The notes: generated by a model from the letters alone, not told the origin. A stretch of DNA of 64,000 bases from Fischerella sp. PCC 9431 (GCF_000447295.1 NZ_KE650771.1:2374469-2438468), one strand, 5' to 3'; positions 43,490 to 53,417 are shown, counted from the stretch's first letter. A program made the numbers and translations.

Positions 43490-45778
43490 TTGAAACGAGC
43501 ATTGAAAAAGAGAGAGAAGGCTGTGTTAGAAAACACCCAAAGCGAGGAAGTACCGGTGGAACAACAGAATCCAGTTAACTCACGTATTCACCGTCTAGTA
43601 CCAACAAAAGCCGCCATGATTGGTTTGGCAATCTCAATGGGAGCGACTAGCCTTTTGGTGACTCGACAAAGCGATCAAGCCTTGGCAGCAGAACCAGTAG
43701 GCAATCAAAACACAGCCTCAAGTCTTCCTGCTGCGGCCAATGGGGAATTAAAAGTTGCTCGTATAAATCATTTCAACTCTGAGACGGGATCATCGGTAAG
43801 TCAGCCAGAAAATCCTGTTTTGGTTGAACCAACAGCAATTTCACAGGCGTCTGGGCTGAGAGCAAAATGGCAGGTTGTCACAAACGGCATCTCTGTGCCA
43901 TCTCATACACCAGTTGTGGTGCCAACCAAGGCAAACAAGCTGAGTATTATTAGTGAAAAAAATAATACACAAATTGACACTACTAGAACATTATCAAATA
44001 GTTATGGAGTAATCCAAAATCAAGCTCCATCTTTATCCCTTGCTGCTCAAGCGCAAACAGTGGCAGAAAACAGTGCAGTTAGCAGCGAAGTAAATGCCCA
44101 ACTCAAAGCGCAGCAGGAATTTGCACTATACCGCTTACAAGAGAAATCAGACCGTTTAAGAGCCAGTCTGGCACAAATAAGAACTCAGAGAACTAGCGAA
44201 TTACCCAAGGTAGCTGTAAATCAAGCTGAATCAACGACAGGTAGCATTAGTAACACTTCTACACTACATTCCCAAACTAGAAGTGATGCAAGCCAAACTA
44301 GCCTCGTGTCTAGATTGAAGCAGCACAAAAATGCGGTAAATACAGCCACCGCCACACCAACAGTTGTCACACCAACAGCTACAACCCCAGTTATCACACC
44401 TAGCATTACAGCAGCAAAAGTTGCGACTCCATCGGCTAGTGCTAGCTATGAAGTCAAGCCAGGAGATACGTTAGCTGCGATCGCACGCGTTCATGGTACA
44501 TCAGTATCAGAATTAGTGAAGGCGAATCGTCTTAATAATCCCAATCAACTAAAAATTAATCAAAAGCTCAATATTCCTTCCACTGAAGCAAGCAAAGCTA
44601 CCATCCCAGCATCAGTAGCGATTAATTCCAGTGCTTTTGAATTGAGTCATAATTCCAAATTTACCAATACAAAGCATAATTCAGAAATTGTTAATTCCAG
44701 CAATTCTGTAATAGAGTCATCATCTTTAAACAATCAAATTCCAGCCAATAATAATTCTACTGATTCGACAGCAAATACAGCTACCACAGAAAATGCTTAT
44801 GGCATGGGGGGTGATAGTCCTATACCCACTGCATTTACTGAAATGCAGTTGGCTAGAAGACAAGATACCACCAAATCAAAAAATGCCAAAAATACAAATC
44901 CACGTCTCGACAGCTTAAAAGCGGAAATTGAGAAATTACGAGCAAAATACCGCGCTCAACAGTCTGGTAGTACAGTTGTGGCAGAAGAAGTAAGCAATAA
45001 CAGTGATGCTGTACAAATTCCAGTTGCTCAACCAAATAATGTTGCCATACCAATTAAGGTTTCCAGACCTTCTGGCAACGTAGTAGTACCCACATCCACT
45101 GTTAAGGCTAATCAGCTACCAGTATCAATCCCTGTTCCTCAACCAAAGGGATCAACCTACAGTGTGCAGCCGGCTAATTCCTCATTCCGCTCTAACAGAC
45201 AGAATAATGAGCCAGTCAATCCAGAATTTGTTGCTAATCAAAGTAAAAAAGTAGCAACACCTGGTATAGGTGGAGATTTACCTCAGTCTTTTAATGCCAA
45301 ACGCGGAACTCAAGTTTCTCCAGAATTGCCACCATTAGCGGCAGTTGATACATACTTGCCCAAACCAATTGAAGAAATCACCCCTACATCTAAAGGCTAT
45401 ATTTGGCCCGCTAAAGGAGTCCTCACCTCTGGCTATGGTTGGCGTTGGGGACGGATGCACAAAGGAATTGACATTGCTAATGGTACTGGTACACCGATTT
45501 ATGCTTCCTCCGGTGGCGTTGTAGAAAAAGCCGGTTGGAATAACGGTGGTTACGGTAACGTTGTAGATATCCGTCATACTGATGGCAGTTTGACTCGTTA
45601 CGGTCACAACAGCAAAGTTTTGGTACGGGTAGGTCAACAAGTCAACCAAGGTGAAATGATTGCTGAAATGGGTAGCACTGGCTTTAGCACAGGCCCACAT
45701 AGCCACTTTGAAATCCATCCATCTGGTAAAGGCGCAGTCAATCCGATGGCTTTCTTGCCACCACAACAACGCATATAG
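43490..45778 (+). CDS. LysM domain / M23 peptidoglycan endopeptidase
   Basis: 762 aa from TTG at 43490, fixed by AGGAGG six nt upstream. The N-terminal cytoplasmic basic stretch leads to a helix around residues 41-62 (MIGLAISMGATSLLVTR), acting as signal or anchor. A long Ser/Thr/Asn/Gln-rich region contains one LysM at about 319-362 (YEVKPGDTLAAIARVHGTS). The C-terminal M23 domain (about 640-760) has HKGIDIA and GPHSHFEIHP zinc motifs. It probably hydrolyses septal peptidoglycan cross-links, or is an envelope factor needed for cell separation or septal junctions in filaments (inference). Confidence 0.92.
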   Translation: MKRALKKREKAVLENTQSEEVPVEQQNPVNSRIHRLVPTKAAMIGLAISMGATSLLVTRQSDQALAAEPVGNQNTASSLPAAANGELKVARINHFNSETGSSVSQPENPVLVEPTAISQASGLRAKWQVVTNGISVPSHTPVVVPTKANKLSIISEKNNTQIDTTRTLSNSYGVIQNQAPSLSLAAQAQTVAENSAVSSEVNAQLKAQQEFALYRLQEKSDRLRASLAQIRTQRTSELPKVAVNQAESTTGSISNTSTLHSQTRSDASQTSLVSRLKQHKNAVNTATATPTVVTPTATTPVITPSITAAKVATPSASASYEVKPGDTLAAIARVHGTSVSELVKANRLNNPNQLKINQKLNIPSTEASKATIPASVAINSSAFELSHNSKFTNTKHNSEIVNSSNSVIESSSLNNQIPANNNSTDSTANTATTENAYGMGGDSPIPTAFTEMQLARRQDTTKSKNAKNTNPRLDSLKAEIEKLRAKYRAQQSGSTVVAEEVSNNSDAVQIPVAQPNNVAIPIKVSRPSGNVVVPTSTVKANQLPVSIPVPQPKGSTYSVQPANSSFRSNRQNNEPVNPEFVANQSKKVATPGIGGDLPQSFNAKRGTQVSPELPPLAAVDTYLPKPIEEITPTSKGYIWPAKGVLTSGYGWRWGRMHKGIDIANGTGTPIYASSGGVVEKAGWNNGGYGNVVDIRHTDGSLTRYGHNSKVLVRVGQQVNQGEMIAEMGSTGFSTGPHSHFEIHPSGKGAVNPMAFLPPQQRI

Positions 45779-45942
45779 TTTTTGTCTGCTAGTAAATTAC
45801 CCACACTGGTTTGGAATACCAAGCACAGTGTGGGTTATCAAGTTTTAACATATGATCGACAAAAAAATTAAAATTTCTAGGTATGTAAGACTAGCCATTA
45901 CACAACTAGTATGCTATATTTAGAAATCGGTGAGAAAAGTTT

Positions 45943-46016
45943 GGCTCAGTAGCTCAGTAGGTTAGAGCGGGGGACTCATAAGCCCTAGGTCGTGTGTTCG
46001 AATCACACCTGAGCCA
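45943..46016 (+). tRNA. tRNA-Met(CAU) or tRNA-Ile(CAU)
   Basis: 74 nt cloverleaf: acceptor GGCTCAG / CTGAGCC, D arm GCTC...GAGC, anticodon loop CTCATAA, T arm GTGTG-TTCGAAT-CACAC. The discriminator is A and CCA is not encoded. The anticodon CAU fits elongator Met or lysidine-modified Ile2; I cannot separate them by eye. The anticodon stem has an A-G mismatch at its loop end (31-39). Its 3' end abuts the stop codon of the convergent debranching-enzyme gene. Confidence 0.88.
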
Positions 46017-48218
46017 TTAATTGCGAAGATGACGGATGACCTCAGCAACAGACCAAGCTTGAGCGATCGCCCCTCTAGATGTGTGAGGCGGATCACCATC
46101 AAAAATTTCCGAAATTGAGCCAAGACAGCCGTCAGCCAGAAAATGTTCTAATAGAGGTTCCCACTCAAAAGGTAGCGGTTCTCTACCATAAAAACGTTTC
46201 CAAGCCCGAATAAACGGGCCAATGAGCCAGCACCAAACAGTACCTTGATGGTAAGAGCGATCGCGCTGTTGTGGATGACCTACGTATTTACCGATAAATT
46301 CTCGATCAGTTGGATCAAGAGTACGCAGACCATAAGGTGTGAGTAAGCGTTCAGTAGCCACCTGCAATATCTGACGCCCCTGTTGGATAGAAAACGCACA
46401 GTGGTTGAGGGAAAGCGCAATCACAGCATTAGGGCGAACTTGAGAATTACGGCGATCATCCGGTTCTATAGTGTCGTATAAGTATCCTAGCTGGGAATTC
46501 CAGAACTGTTGGAGTGAGTCTTTGACTTGTTGGGCTTGCTGAGCATAACGTCGAGCCTGTTTTGCAAAACGACTTGTTTCGGCGACAAATTCTTGCTCAC
46601 TCAAAATTTCTGCCCATCGAGAAGCCCAACATAAAGCTGAGTACCACAAAGCGTTGACCTCTACTGGCTTACCACGACGGGGTGTGACTGCTTGTCCATC
46701 AATCACTGCATCCATCCAAGTTAAGGCTACACCACGGGCATCCCAACCAATCAGTCCATCGGTAGCATCAACTTGAATGTTGTAGCGTGTACCACCAATA
46801 AAGGCTTTATAAATTTGCTGTACCACTGAGTATTGTTCTGCGAGAAACAGCCAGTCTTGTGTTGCTTCTAAATATAGTCCTAAGCTTTCAATCCACCATA
46901 AAGCCGTATCAATACTATTGTAAACAGGTTCACTTTCCAGACTCGGAAACATATTGGGGATCAGACCGTGGCGACAGTAACCTCCAAGACTCTGTATTAG
47001 TGCTTTTGCCAAGTCAAATCGCTGAGTCAGCAACGCTATACCTGGTAAAGCAATCAAGGTATCACGTCCACGATCATTGAACCAATGATAACCAGCTATG
47101 AAAGTAGGTTCATGATTAGAGGTTCGCAAAACAACAAACTGATCGCTTGCTTTTAGTAATTGCTGCCAAAGAGGGTACTGGACACTAGGAAAATCATTTT
47201 TCAAGTTTATCAAGTCCCTAGTTTCTAATTCCCTATTATTAGCCCCTTTTTCATTCCATCCAAATAACAAAGACAGTCGTTCTTGTTCGTCCTCAACAAC
47301 TTCTCCAAAGATCTCATCACTCAAAGAACTTTGTAAAAGATCGGGAAAACCCACCTTTGCTTCTAGAGTAACTACATCCCCTGGTGCAAGCTTAACTGTT
47401 AAATAACCAGGACTATACAGATTTTCGCGATCGCTCAATCCTCGCCTTGTTTCCTCTGGTAAATGGTAACTCCAATACCAAAATCCATCTGGTTGGTAAC
47501 TGCCTTGTGTCCAACGCAAATGCCAAGGTGTACCAAACTCTCCTGAGTTAATTGCTTGAAAACAGACTTGTCTTTGTCCTAGCAATTGCGAGAACTGTAA
47601 CTGTGGAGTGGCTTTTTGCTGGTTGTGAAAATCGCGATCGCTAATCAATAATCGTAGCCTCAAAATGGCCTCATCCCCACCCTCATAACGATATTGAATT
47701 AAAAGGCGATGACACAATTGGGATTGGGCATTGGGGAGCCAGTGCGTTGCGGAGGTTCCCTCCGTTGTAGCACCTGGCGTCATTGGGCATTGGGCATTGG
47801 TTATTCTCCCCGCACCCTGCACCCTGCTCCCTGCTCCTTTACTTCCTTGTCCCCCTTGTCCCCTTTGTCCTCCTTGTCCCCAACCATGAGGCATCACCAA
47901 CTGCCTAGTTAGCTGCCAGTTATCTTGACTCCACACCCATTTGGGAACTGGATTAATATCAAAATGATGTAACAGTTCGTAACCTGTTGGATCTATCTGA
48001 CCACTACCCCAAAAATTTGTCCCTAATGCTATAACTTGCTTTGGTAATTCCAAACTAGCTTCCAGATGCGAAAACAGTAGAGTACGCCCAGAAGGTGAAT
48101 TAGTCGCAGCAAACAACCAACCATGATAAGTTCGAGTGCGGACATCAGAAACCGTACCACTGGCAAAACTTCCCAAGCCATTTGTAAGCAACCATTCTCT
48201 TGTATCTAAATCGACCAT
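46017..48218 (-). CDS. Amylo-alpha-1,6-glucosidase (glycogen debranching enzyme) with repeat-derived insertion
   Basis: 733 aa. The N-terminal domain begins with EWLLTNGLGSFASGTVSDVRTRTYHGWL, typical of the bacterial/archaeal GDE type. The C-terminal (alpha/alpha)6 catalytic barrel has YHWFNDRGRDTLIALPG, DTALWWIESLG and HQGTVWCWLIGPF. It removes alpha-1,6 branches during glycogen breakdown and pairs functionally with glgC in this window. Between LVMPHGWG and QLCHRLLIQYRYEGG about 55 residues (GQGGQRGQGGQ..., THWLPNAQSQ) are encoded by intergenic-type repeats (47717-47882). They are in frame and probably form a surface loop. Confidence 0.9.
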   Translation of the reverse strand: MVDLDTREWLLTNGLGSFASGTVSDVRTRTYHGWLFAATNSPSGRTLLFSHLEASLELPKQVIALGTNFWGSGQIDPTGYELLHHFDINPVPKWVWSQDNWQLTRQLVMPHGWGQGGQRGQGGQGSKGAGSRVQGAGRITNAQCPMTPGATTEGTSATHWLPNAQSQLCHRLLIQYRYEGGDEAILRLRLLISDRDFHNQQKATPQLQFSQLLGQRQVCFQAINSGEFGTPWHLRWTQGSYQPDGFWYWSYHLPEETRRGLSDRENLYSPGYLTVKLAPGDVVTLEAKVGFPDLLQSSLSDEIFGEVVEDEQERLSLLFGWNEKGANNRELETRDLINLKNDFPSVQYPLWQQLLKASDQFVVLRTSNHEPTFIAGYHWFNDRGRDTLIALPGIALLTQRFDLAKALIQSLGGYCRHGLIPNMFPSLESEPVYNSIDTALWWIESLGLYLEATQDWLFLAEQYSVVQQIYKAFIGGTRYNIQVDATDGLIGWDARGVALTWMDAVIDGQAVTPRRGKPVEVNALWYSALCWASRWAEILSEQEFVAETSRFAKQARRYAQQAQQVKDSLQQFWNSQLGYLYDTIEPDDRRNSQVRPNAVIALSLNHCAFSIQQGRQILQVATERLLTPYGLRTLDPTDREFIGKYVGHPQQRDRSYHQGTVWCWLIGPFIRAWKRFYGREPLPFEWEPLLEHFLADGCLGSISEIFDGDPPHTSRGAIAQAWSVAEVIRHLRN
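47717..47882. repeat. Intergenic-type repeats inside a coding region
   Basis: CATTGGG, CACCCTG/CTCCCTG and CTTGTCCCC-type units, otherwise seen between genes (for example 40540, 55690), lie within the debranching-enzyme gene. They are translated as a Gly/Gln-rich and low-complexity stretch of about 55 codons. Confidence 0.88.
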
Positions 48219-48425
48219 TTGCTACTCAAAATCGTTATGAGTATGATATAGTTGTAACAGTTCGTAATTAAGCTGTCAGGGCGTAAGCAGGTAAGTATTA
48301 CCCATACACCCAAAATGAGCGGGCAGTTAGTACTTAGCCAACCCAAAATTGCAGGGTATTGGTTGGGAAAGAATGGCGTAGGTTAGAGGGTAAATAATGC
48401 CCCTGATACTAGGTTCTTTTCCAAA

Positions 48426-48446
48426 CCGCCAAAGTTTGTTTGGCGG
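48426..48446 (+). promoter_or_regulatory. 5'-UTR hairpin of the peroxiredoxin gene
   Basis: CCGCCAAA-GTTTG-TTTGGCGG lies 38 nt before the start codon. It could stabilise the mRNA or control translation. It has no T-run, so it is not a terminator. Confidence 0.55.
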
Positions 48447-48484
48447 ACTACTAGACGAAAATAATTTCCAAGGAGAATTAGTAT

Positions 48485-49084
48485 ATGTCTACAGAAGGAT
48501 GCCTCCGTGTTGGTCAATCAGCTCCCGACTTTACAGCAACTGCTGTGGTAGATCAAGAATTCAAAACAATAAAACTTTCCGATTATCGCGGTAAGTATGT
48601 TGTTTTGTTTTTCTATCCCTTAGACTTTACCTTTGTCTGTCCTACAGAAATCACAGCTTTTAGCGATCGCTACGAAGAATTTAAAAAGATTAACACAGAA
48701 ATACTAGGTGTGTCTGTTGATAGCGAATTTTCACACTTAGCATGGATTCAGAGCGATCGCAAGTCTGGAGGTGTTGGTGATCTCAACTATCCTCTTGTAT
48801 CCGACATTAAAAAAGAGATTAGCAGCGCTTACAACGTCCTTGACCCAGCCGCCGGCATAGCTTTGCGAGGTTTGTTTATCATTGACAAAGATGGTGTCAT
48901 CCAACACGCGACCATCAACAACCTCGCCTTTGGTCGTAACGTAGATGAAACTCTGCGGACACTGCAAGCTATTCAGTACGTGCAGTCTCACCCAGATGAA
49001 GTTTGTCCTGCTGGTTGGCAGCCTGGTGATCAAACAATGGTTCCTGATCCTGTCAAGTCTAAAGTTTACTTTGCTGCTGTTTAA
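48485..49084 (+). CDS. 2-Cys peroxiredoxin
   Basis: 199 aa AhpC/TSA peroxiredoxin that reduces H2O2 and alkyl hydroperoxides using thioredoxin. The peroxidatic Cys is in [15 protein letters not shown] near residue 53 and the resolving Cys in [11 protein letters not shown] near 175. The C-terminal extension matches typical 2-Cys enzymes, and a YF-like motif is in KVYFAAV. The start ATG at 48485 has AAGGAG upstream. It lies near other thiol-redox genes (50461, 53590). Confidence 0.96.
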   Translation: MSTEGCLRVGQSAPDFTATAVVDQEFKTIKLSDYRGKYVVLFFYPLDFTFVCPTEITAFSDRYEEFKKINTEILGVSVDSEFSHLAWIQSDRKSGGVGDLNYPLVSDIKKEISSAYNVLDPAAGIALRGLFIIDKDGVIQHATINNLAFGRNVDETLRTLQAIQYVQSHPDEVCPAGWQPGDQTMVPDPVKSKVYFAAV

Positions 49085-49231
49085 TCAACGGCATCTCCCT
49101 AACAAACAATTTGAAACTCGGAATAATCTATTCCGGCTGAGATTGGCATTAGGCTTATCGCCTAGCCAATCTATCTAATGCAAGATGTCACATCTGTCTC
49201 AGAAGTTGAATTGACCACAGAGATACATATA

Positions 49232-50362
49232 GGACTCCGATTTGATTTTTGAAAAAGAATACGAGAAAATACTGATGGATAAATCTGTCTAACAGCGAAC
49301 AATGACTAATCAGGATCAGCAAGAAGCGATCGCCGAACTGCAAGAATTTATAGCTCTAGGTTCAAATGTGCGTGAGGTAAGGAAAGCACTAGCAGTCAAG
49401 CTGATTTATCAAGGCTACCGATATGAAGAAATTCAAACAATTTTAGATGTGTCTGTGGGTTCGATAACTGCCTGGAAGCAAGGCTATGAGAGTAATGGAA
49501 TAAAGGGATTGCGCTTAAATCACAAGGGAAGAAAGAGTTACTTAAGTAACGAACAAAAAGTTGAAGTACTCAGTTGGCTACAAACGAAGAATTGCTGGGA
49601 GCTTGGGGAACTAGAGTATAAGCTAGCATTTGATTATGACGTGATTTATGAGTCAAAACAAAGTTACTATGATTTGTTTGATGCAGCAGGAATTAGTTGG
49701 AAGAAAACAACGAAACTAAATCCAAAATCAGACCCAGAGGCTGTTGCGGAAAAAAAAAAGAAATCGAAATATTATTGGCTAGCCACCGAGAAGAAATAGA
49801 AGCAGGGAAACTTAGAGTATTTCTCATTGACGAGTGTCATTTAATGTGGGGAGACTTGAATGGCTATATATGGGGGAGAACTGATGAAGAAATTATCGTC
49901 CCAGTAGTTAACGAACGTCAAAAACAGACCTACTACGGTGCTGTTGACTATCTCAAAGGGGAATTGATACTTAAACAATACGACGGAGGTAACTCAGAAA
50001 ATACTCTTAATTATCTACAATATTTACTTGAACAGTCTCCCGAACAACGGTTGTTGATTCTTTGGGATGGTGCTACTTATCACCGTTCACAAGAAATTCG
50101 AGCTTTTTTGGATGAGGTAAATCAAGGTTTGCCAACCGAGCAATGGAGAATACACTGCGTTCGTTTTGCTCCTAATTGCCCGTCACAAAATCCAATTGAA
50201 GATATTTGGTTACAAGCTAAAACTTGGGTCAGACGTTTTTGTGCATTGGTTCCTTCATTCTCCCATTTAAAGTGGATGTTTGAATGGTTTATTGGACACA
50301 CAACATTTGATTTTGACAGTCTTCAGATGTACGGAGTTTTTTCAGAAATCAAATAGGATTCC
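49232..50362 (+). mobile_element. IS630-family insertion sequence (1,131 bp)
   Basis: Terminal inverted repeats GGACTCCGATTTGATTTTTG (left) and GGAATCCTATTTGATTTCTG (right end, complemented) match at 17 of 20 positions. The element is flanked by TA on both sides (49230-49231 and 50363-50364), the expected IS630/Tc1 target duplication. It contains one transposase gene in two frames. It is inserted upstream of the 50461 gene. A duplicate of the target region at 53418 lacks it and gives the empty site. Confidence 0.88.
49302..50356 (+). CDS. IS630-family transposase, two frames joined by a -1 frameshift
   Basis: Frame 1 (49302-49799) encodes the helix-turn-helix N-terminus: LIYQGYRYEEIQTILDVSVG and HKGRKSYLSNEQ. 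Frame 2 continues to 50356 with the DDE catalytic core: FLIDECHLMWG (D), ILWDGATYHRS (D), NCPSQNPIEDIWLQAK (E). The classic slippery heptamer A-AAA-AAG lies at 49754-49760 within a run of ten A. A -1 slip there yields one fused transposase, a known IS630 strategy. Both catalytic parts look intact, so the element may be active. Confidence 0.87.
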
Positions 50363-50460
50363 TATATATTGCACACAGATATAAATTAATCGGTGGCATT
50401 TTGTATTTTTTCTGTGGTTTATTTGTGTAATAGCTTTGATATTTTTATTGAGGATAAATT

Positions 50461-51000
50461 ATGTTAATTTCAACTGATTTTAGTGGTTTACTTAATGAGC
50501 GTTTTTTCCGTAATTTTTTACCTATTCCAGCAGCTAATGAAATACCATTAGGATTTTTAACTCCAGATTTTCAACTGCCAGATATAACCAATAACACTTT
50601 AATTAAATTATCAAATTACAGAAATAAGCAACCAGTGTTACTTGCTTTTACTCGGATTTTTACAGAAAAACAATATTGTCCCTTTTGCTATCCTCACATC
50701 AAAGCCTTGAATGAAAACTACGAGCAATTTCAAAATCGAGGCATAGAAATTTTGATGATTACTAGTACTGACGAACGACAAAGCCAAATAGTTGTGAAAG
50801 ATTTAGGCTTAAAGATGCCGTTACTGAGTGATCCGACTTGCCGGGTGTTTCGCACTTATAATGTTGGGCAAGCATTAGGAGCGCCTTTACCAGCACAATT
50901 TGTTTTAGATCAAGAAGGTAGACTTCGTTATAAGCATTTGTTTTCTTTCTTAGACCACAATGCGAGTATAGAAACATTGCTCAAGCAATATAATGGTTAA
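50461..51000 (+). CDS. AhpC/TSA-family redoxin protein
   Basis: 179 aa thioredoxin-fold protein. LGFLTPDFQLPDITNNTLIKLSNY is the typical N-terminal strand; the active-site region FTRIFTEKQYCPFCYPHI holds a CxxC. The latter half, GLKMPLLSDPTCRVFRTYNV and LPAQFVLDQEGRLRYKH, is typical of AhpC/TSA proteins. It is distinct from the 2-Cys enzyme at 48485. Its upstream region was split from older sequence by the IS630 element. A truncated duplicate lies at 53418-53530. Confidence 0.85.
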   Translation: MLISTDFSGLLNERFFRNFLPIPAANEIPLGFLTPDFQLPDITNNTLIKLSNYRNKQPVLLAFTRIFTEKQYCPFCYPHIKALNENYEQFQNRGIEILMITSTDERQSQIVVKDLGLKMPLLSDPTCRVFRTYNVGQALGAPLPAQFVLDQEGRLRYKHLFSFLDHNASIETLLKQYNG

Positions 51001-51003
51001 TTG

Positions 51004-52605
51004 TCAATGAGCCATTGGTACTTTTTTCCCACCTGCCCCTTTGCCCAAAAACAACAGCAATGGCAGTGAACACAAGAAAATCAGACCAACAATACGGAAG
51101 ATATCAGCATAGGATAAAACCGCAACTTGGGTATTGATAGTTTGTTGTAAGGTAGCAAGGGCTTGTTGATGGGCAGTTACTGCATCATAGCCACGACTTT
51201 GAAACAGATTGGTGAGCAAATCAAGTCGTTGATTGGTTTCAGGGTCATAGGGACTCAGTTTTGACAACAGTATTGATCTGTGGAAAGCTTGTCTTTGTTC
51301 TAGCACTGTTGTAATAATGGCAATGCCAATACTGCTACCCAATTGACGAGTGAGATTATAGAAGCCAGATCCAGCAGATACTATTTCTTTGGGTAATGAA
51401 CCCAACGTAGCTAAACTCAGTGGCAAGAACATCAGCACTGTTGCGACTCCACGCCATACCAAGGGCAAAAATAAATCGTCCGCTCCTGTTTGGGGTGTGA
51501 TACTAGCTAGAGAAAACATGGTGAGAGTTGTGCCAATTGCCCCAGTAGCAATTAGCAATCGGGCATCAACTCGAGTGGAAATTTTGCCCAATATAACCAT
51601 TGTTACTGCTGATGCTAATGCTCCAGGAGCCAATAATAATCCTGTCTTAGTTGCCGAAAATCCTAAGACACTTTGGGTAAATAGCGGTACAGCAAATAAT
51701 GCGCCATAAAGTCCCATACCCAAAATACCGGAGTAAATACTACCAGCTGCGAGAGAGCGGTAACGCAATACTCGTAACTCCACAGCCGGAGTCTTGGTTG
51801 TCAGCTCCCGCCAAATAAACAGAACAAGTCCGATCGCTCCCGTTGCTGCAAGAGTAGCAATAAACCCAGATTCAAACCAGCCGTCACTTTCGCCTTCTTC
51901 TAAAAATGTCTGTAAACTCCCGGCGGTAATAGTTAAGAGCAAGATACCTAACCAATCTACTCTCTGGCTCCTTTGTTTACGTTTTGCTGGCTCGGCACGT
52001 AAAAAGAGTAATGCCATTGCTACTGCTAGGATACCAACGGGTAAATTAATGAAGAAAATCCAGCGCCAGCCTAGAGTATCGGTCAAATAGCCACCCAGAG
52101 TAGGGCCGATTGCTGGCCCAGCAATTACACCTACTCCAAAGATTGACTGAGCAATACCTTGCTCTGCGGGTGGAAATGTCTCAAACAGAATTGCTTGAGC
52201 TTTAGCAAGTAACCCACCACCACACAATCCCTGAAGAATACGAGCAATCACCAGCATGGGCAAGTTGACAGACAAACCACACAAAACAGAGGCGAGGGTG
52301 AATCCTGCCATTGAGAAAATAAAATAGTTTTTCTTGCCAAAATAATCCCCTAACCAGGCAGACAGGGGAATCAAAATTACGTTAGCGATGCCGTAACTGG
52401 TTACAACCCAGCCGACTTCACTTACAGTTGCTCCTATGGTTGCCTGAATATCAGGTAAAGCAACGTTGACGATACTAGTGTCAATGACTTCCAGAATAGC
52501 TCCGAGTGCAGCTGTCAGCGCGATCGCCCACTTCAAAGGCCCTTGTACATAGCCAGACTGCATATTAGATTTTGACTGAGATAAACGATGAGAGTTTGTA
52601 GCCAT
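51004..52605 (-). CDS. DHA2-family MFS drug efflux transporter (EmrB-like)
   Basis: 533 aa with 14 predicted membrane helices. DTSIVNVALPDIQATIG (motif D1 region), LSAWLGDYFGKK (motif A), RILQGLCGGGLL (motif B) and GPAIGPTLGGYL (motif C, antiporter) are all present. It exports hydrophobic compounds with proton exchange. It lies directly downstream (2 bp) of a TetR gene on the same strand, so the two form an operon under TetR control. Confidence 0.94.
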   Translation of the reverse strand: MATNSHRLSQSKSNMQSGYVQGPLKWAIALTAALGAILEVIDTSIVNVALPDIQATIGATVSEVGWVVTSYGIANVILIPLSAWLGDYFGKKNYFIFSMAGFTLASVLCGLSVNLPMLVIARILQGLCGGGLLAKAQAILFETFPPAEQGIAQSIFGVGVIAGPAIGPTLGGYLTDTLGWRWIFFINLPVGILAVAMALLFLRAEPAKRKQRSQRVDWLGILLLTITAGSLQTFLEEGESDGWFESGFIATLAATGAIGLVLFIWRELTTKTPAVELRVLRYRSLAAGSIYSGILGMGLYGALFAVPLFTQSVLGFSATKTGLLLAPGALASAVTMVILGKISTRVDARLLIATGAIGTTLTMFSLASITPQTGADDLFLPLVWRGVATVLMFLPLSLATLGSLPKEIVSAGSGFYNLTRQLGSSIGIAIITTVLEQRQAFHRSILLSKLSPYDPETNQRLDLLTNLFQSRGYDAVTAHQQALATLQQTINTQVAVLSYADIFRIVGLIFLCSLPLLLFLGKGAGGKKVPMAH

Positions 52606-52607
52606 TC

Positions 52608-53231
52608 TTATTGCATGTTTATATTGGCTGCCAATGGGCTAATGCCGCGAACAAATAAATCAACGCAATCTTCAATGTAGCGATCGCGACTATAGCCTTG
52701 GGGGATGGGTGCAGCATGACGACGTAACATCCCCGAAAGCAGCATACCAGTGAACAGATCTACTGCTAGTGGTAAATCAACATCTGGGTGGACATCTCCT
52801 CGTTTCACGCCAGCTTGCAAATACACGACAAGTTTTTCACGCAGCGATAGCCCCGCTTGTTGAAAGACTCGCAATGCCTCTTGCGGATGTCGTTGTGCCT
52901 CACCAATGAACATCCGCACCAAGGCTTCATGCTCTTCCAACATATTGTTATAGAGCCATGCATAGTGCAGTAGGTCACATCGCAAATCTTGAGTCCATTC
53001 CTGTTGGTTGGCAAGCGCTTCTAACTGCAATGCTGTAACATATTCGGCAACGGCACTGAGGAGCTGCTCTTTATTCTCAAAATGACGAAAGAGGGTGACT
53101 TCGCTTACCCCAGCAATACGAGCAATCTCGCGGGTTGTGGCACCGATAATTCCTTCGGTGGACATAACCGTAATTGCTGCTTTAATTAAGCGATCGCGTG
53201 TTTTTGCAATTCTCGGTTTTGAGTCATTCAT
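52608..53231 (-). CDS. TetR/AcrR family transcriptional regulator
   Basis: 207 aa from the ATG at 53231. The N-terminal HTH is RDRLIKAAITVMSTEGIIGA, TTREIARIAGVSEVTLFRHF and ENKEQLLSAV; a ligand-binding helical domain follows. The frame is open 18 codons upstream, but those would encode a hydrophobic start and overlap the putative operator (53234-53247). The shorter start is therefore chosen. It is predicted to repress itself and the efflux pump until an effector binds. Confidence 0.9.
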   Translation of the reverse strand: MNDSKPRIAKTRDRLIKAAITVMSTEGIIGATTREIARIAGVSEVTLFRHFENKEQLLSAVAEYVTALQLEALANQQEWTQDLRCDLLHYAWLYNNMLEEHEALVRMFIGEAQRHPQEALRVFQQAGLSLREKLVVYLQAGVKRGDVHPDVDLPLAVDLFTGMLLSGMLRRHAAPIPQGYSRDRYIEDCVDLFVRGISPLAANINMQ

Positions 53232-53233
53232 TT

Positions 53234-53247
53234 TACTTATGTAAGTA
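53234..53247 (-). promoter_or_regulatory. Putative TetR-family operator
   Basis: TACTTA-TG-TAAGTA, a perfect 6-bp dyad, lies immediately before the regulator start codon, a common position for an autoregulatory operator. Confidence 0.5.
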
Positions 53248-53417
53248 CTTGCTAACATTATTGTGAATATAAAAATTAGCGTCAATACTTCTGTGGTTTG
53301 AGGTGTTCTAAAATTTCTACCTTGTAAAGCAAAAATCCCATCCGATAAGCGCGATGGAATTTATCATCAGTAATTAGGTTGATCAGATGTTGTTGGGGAG
53401 CAGTGAAGTAACCGCAA

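Noticed and set aside
53232-53285. N-terminal extension of the TetR regulator
   Set aside because: It would place the operator-like dyad inside the gene and give an atypical hydrophobic start.
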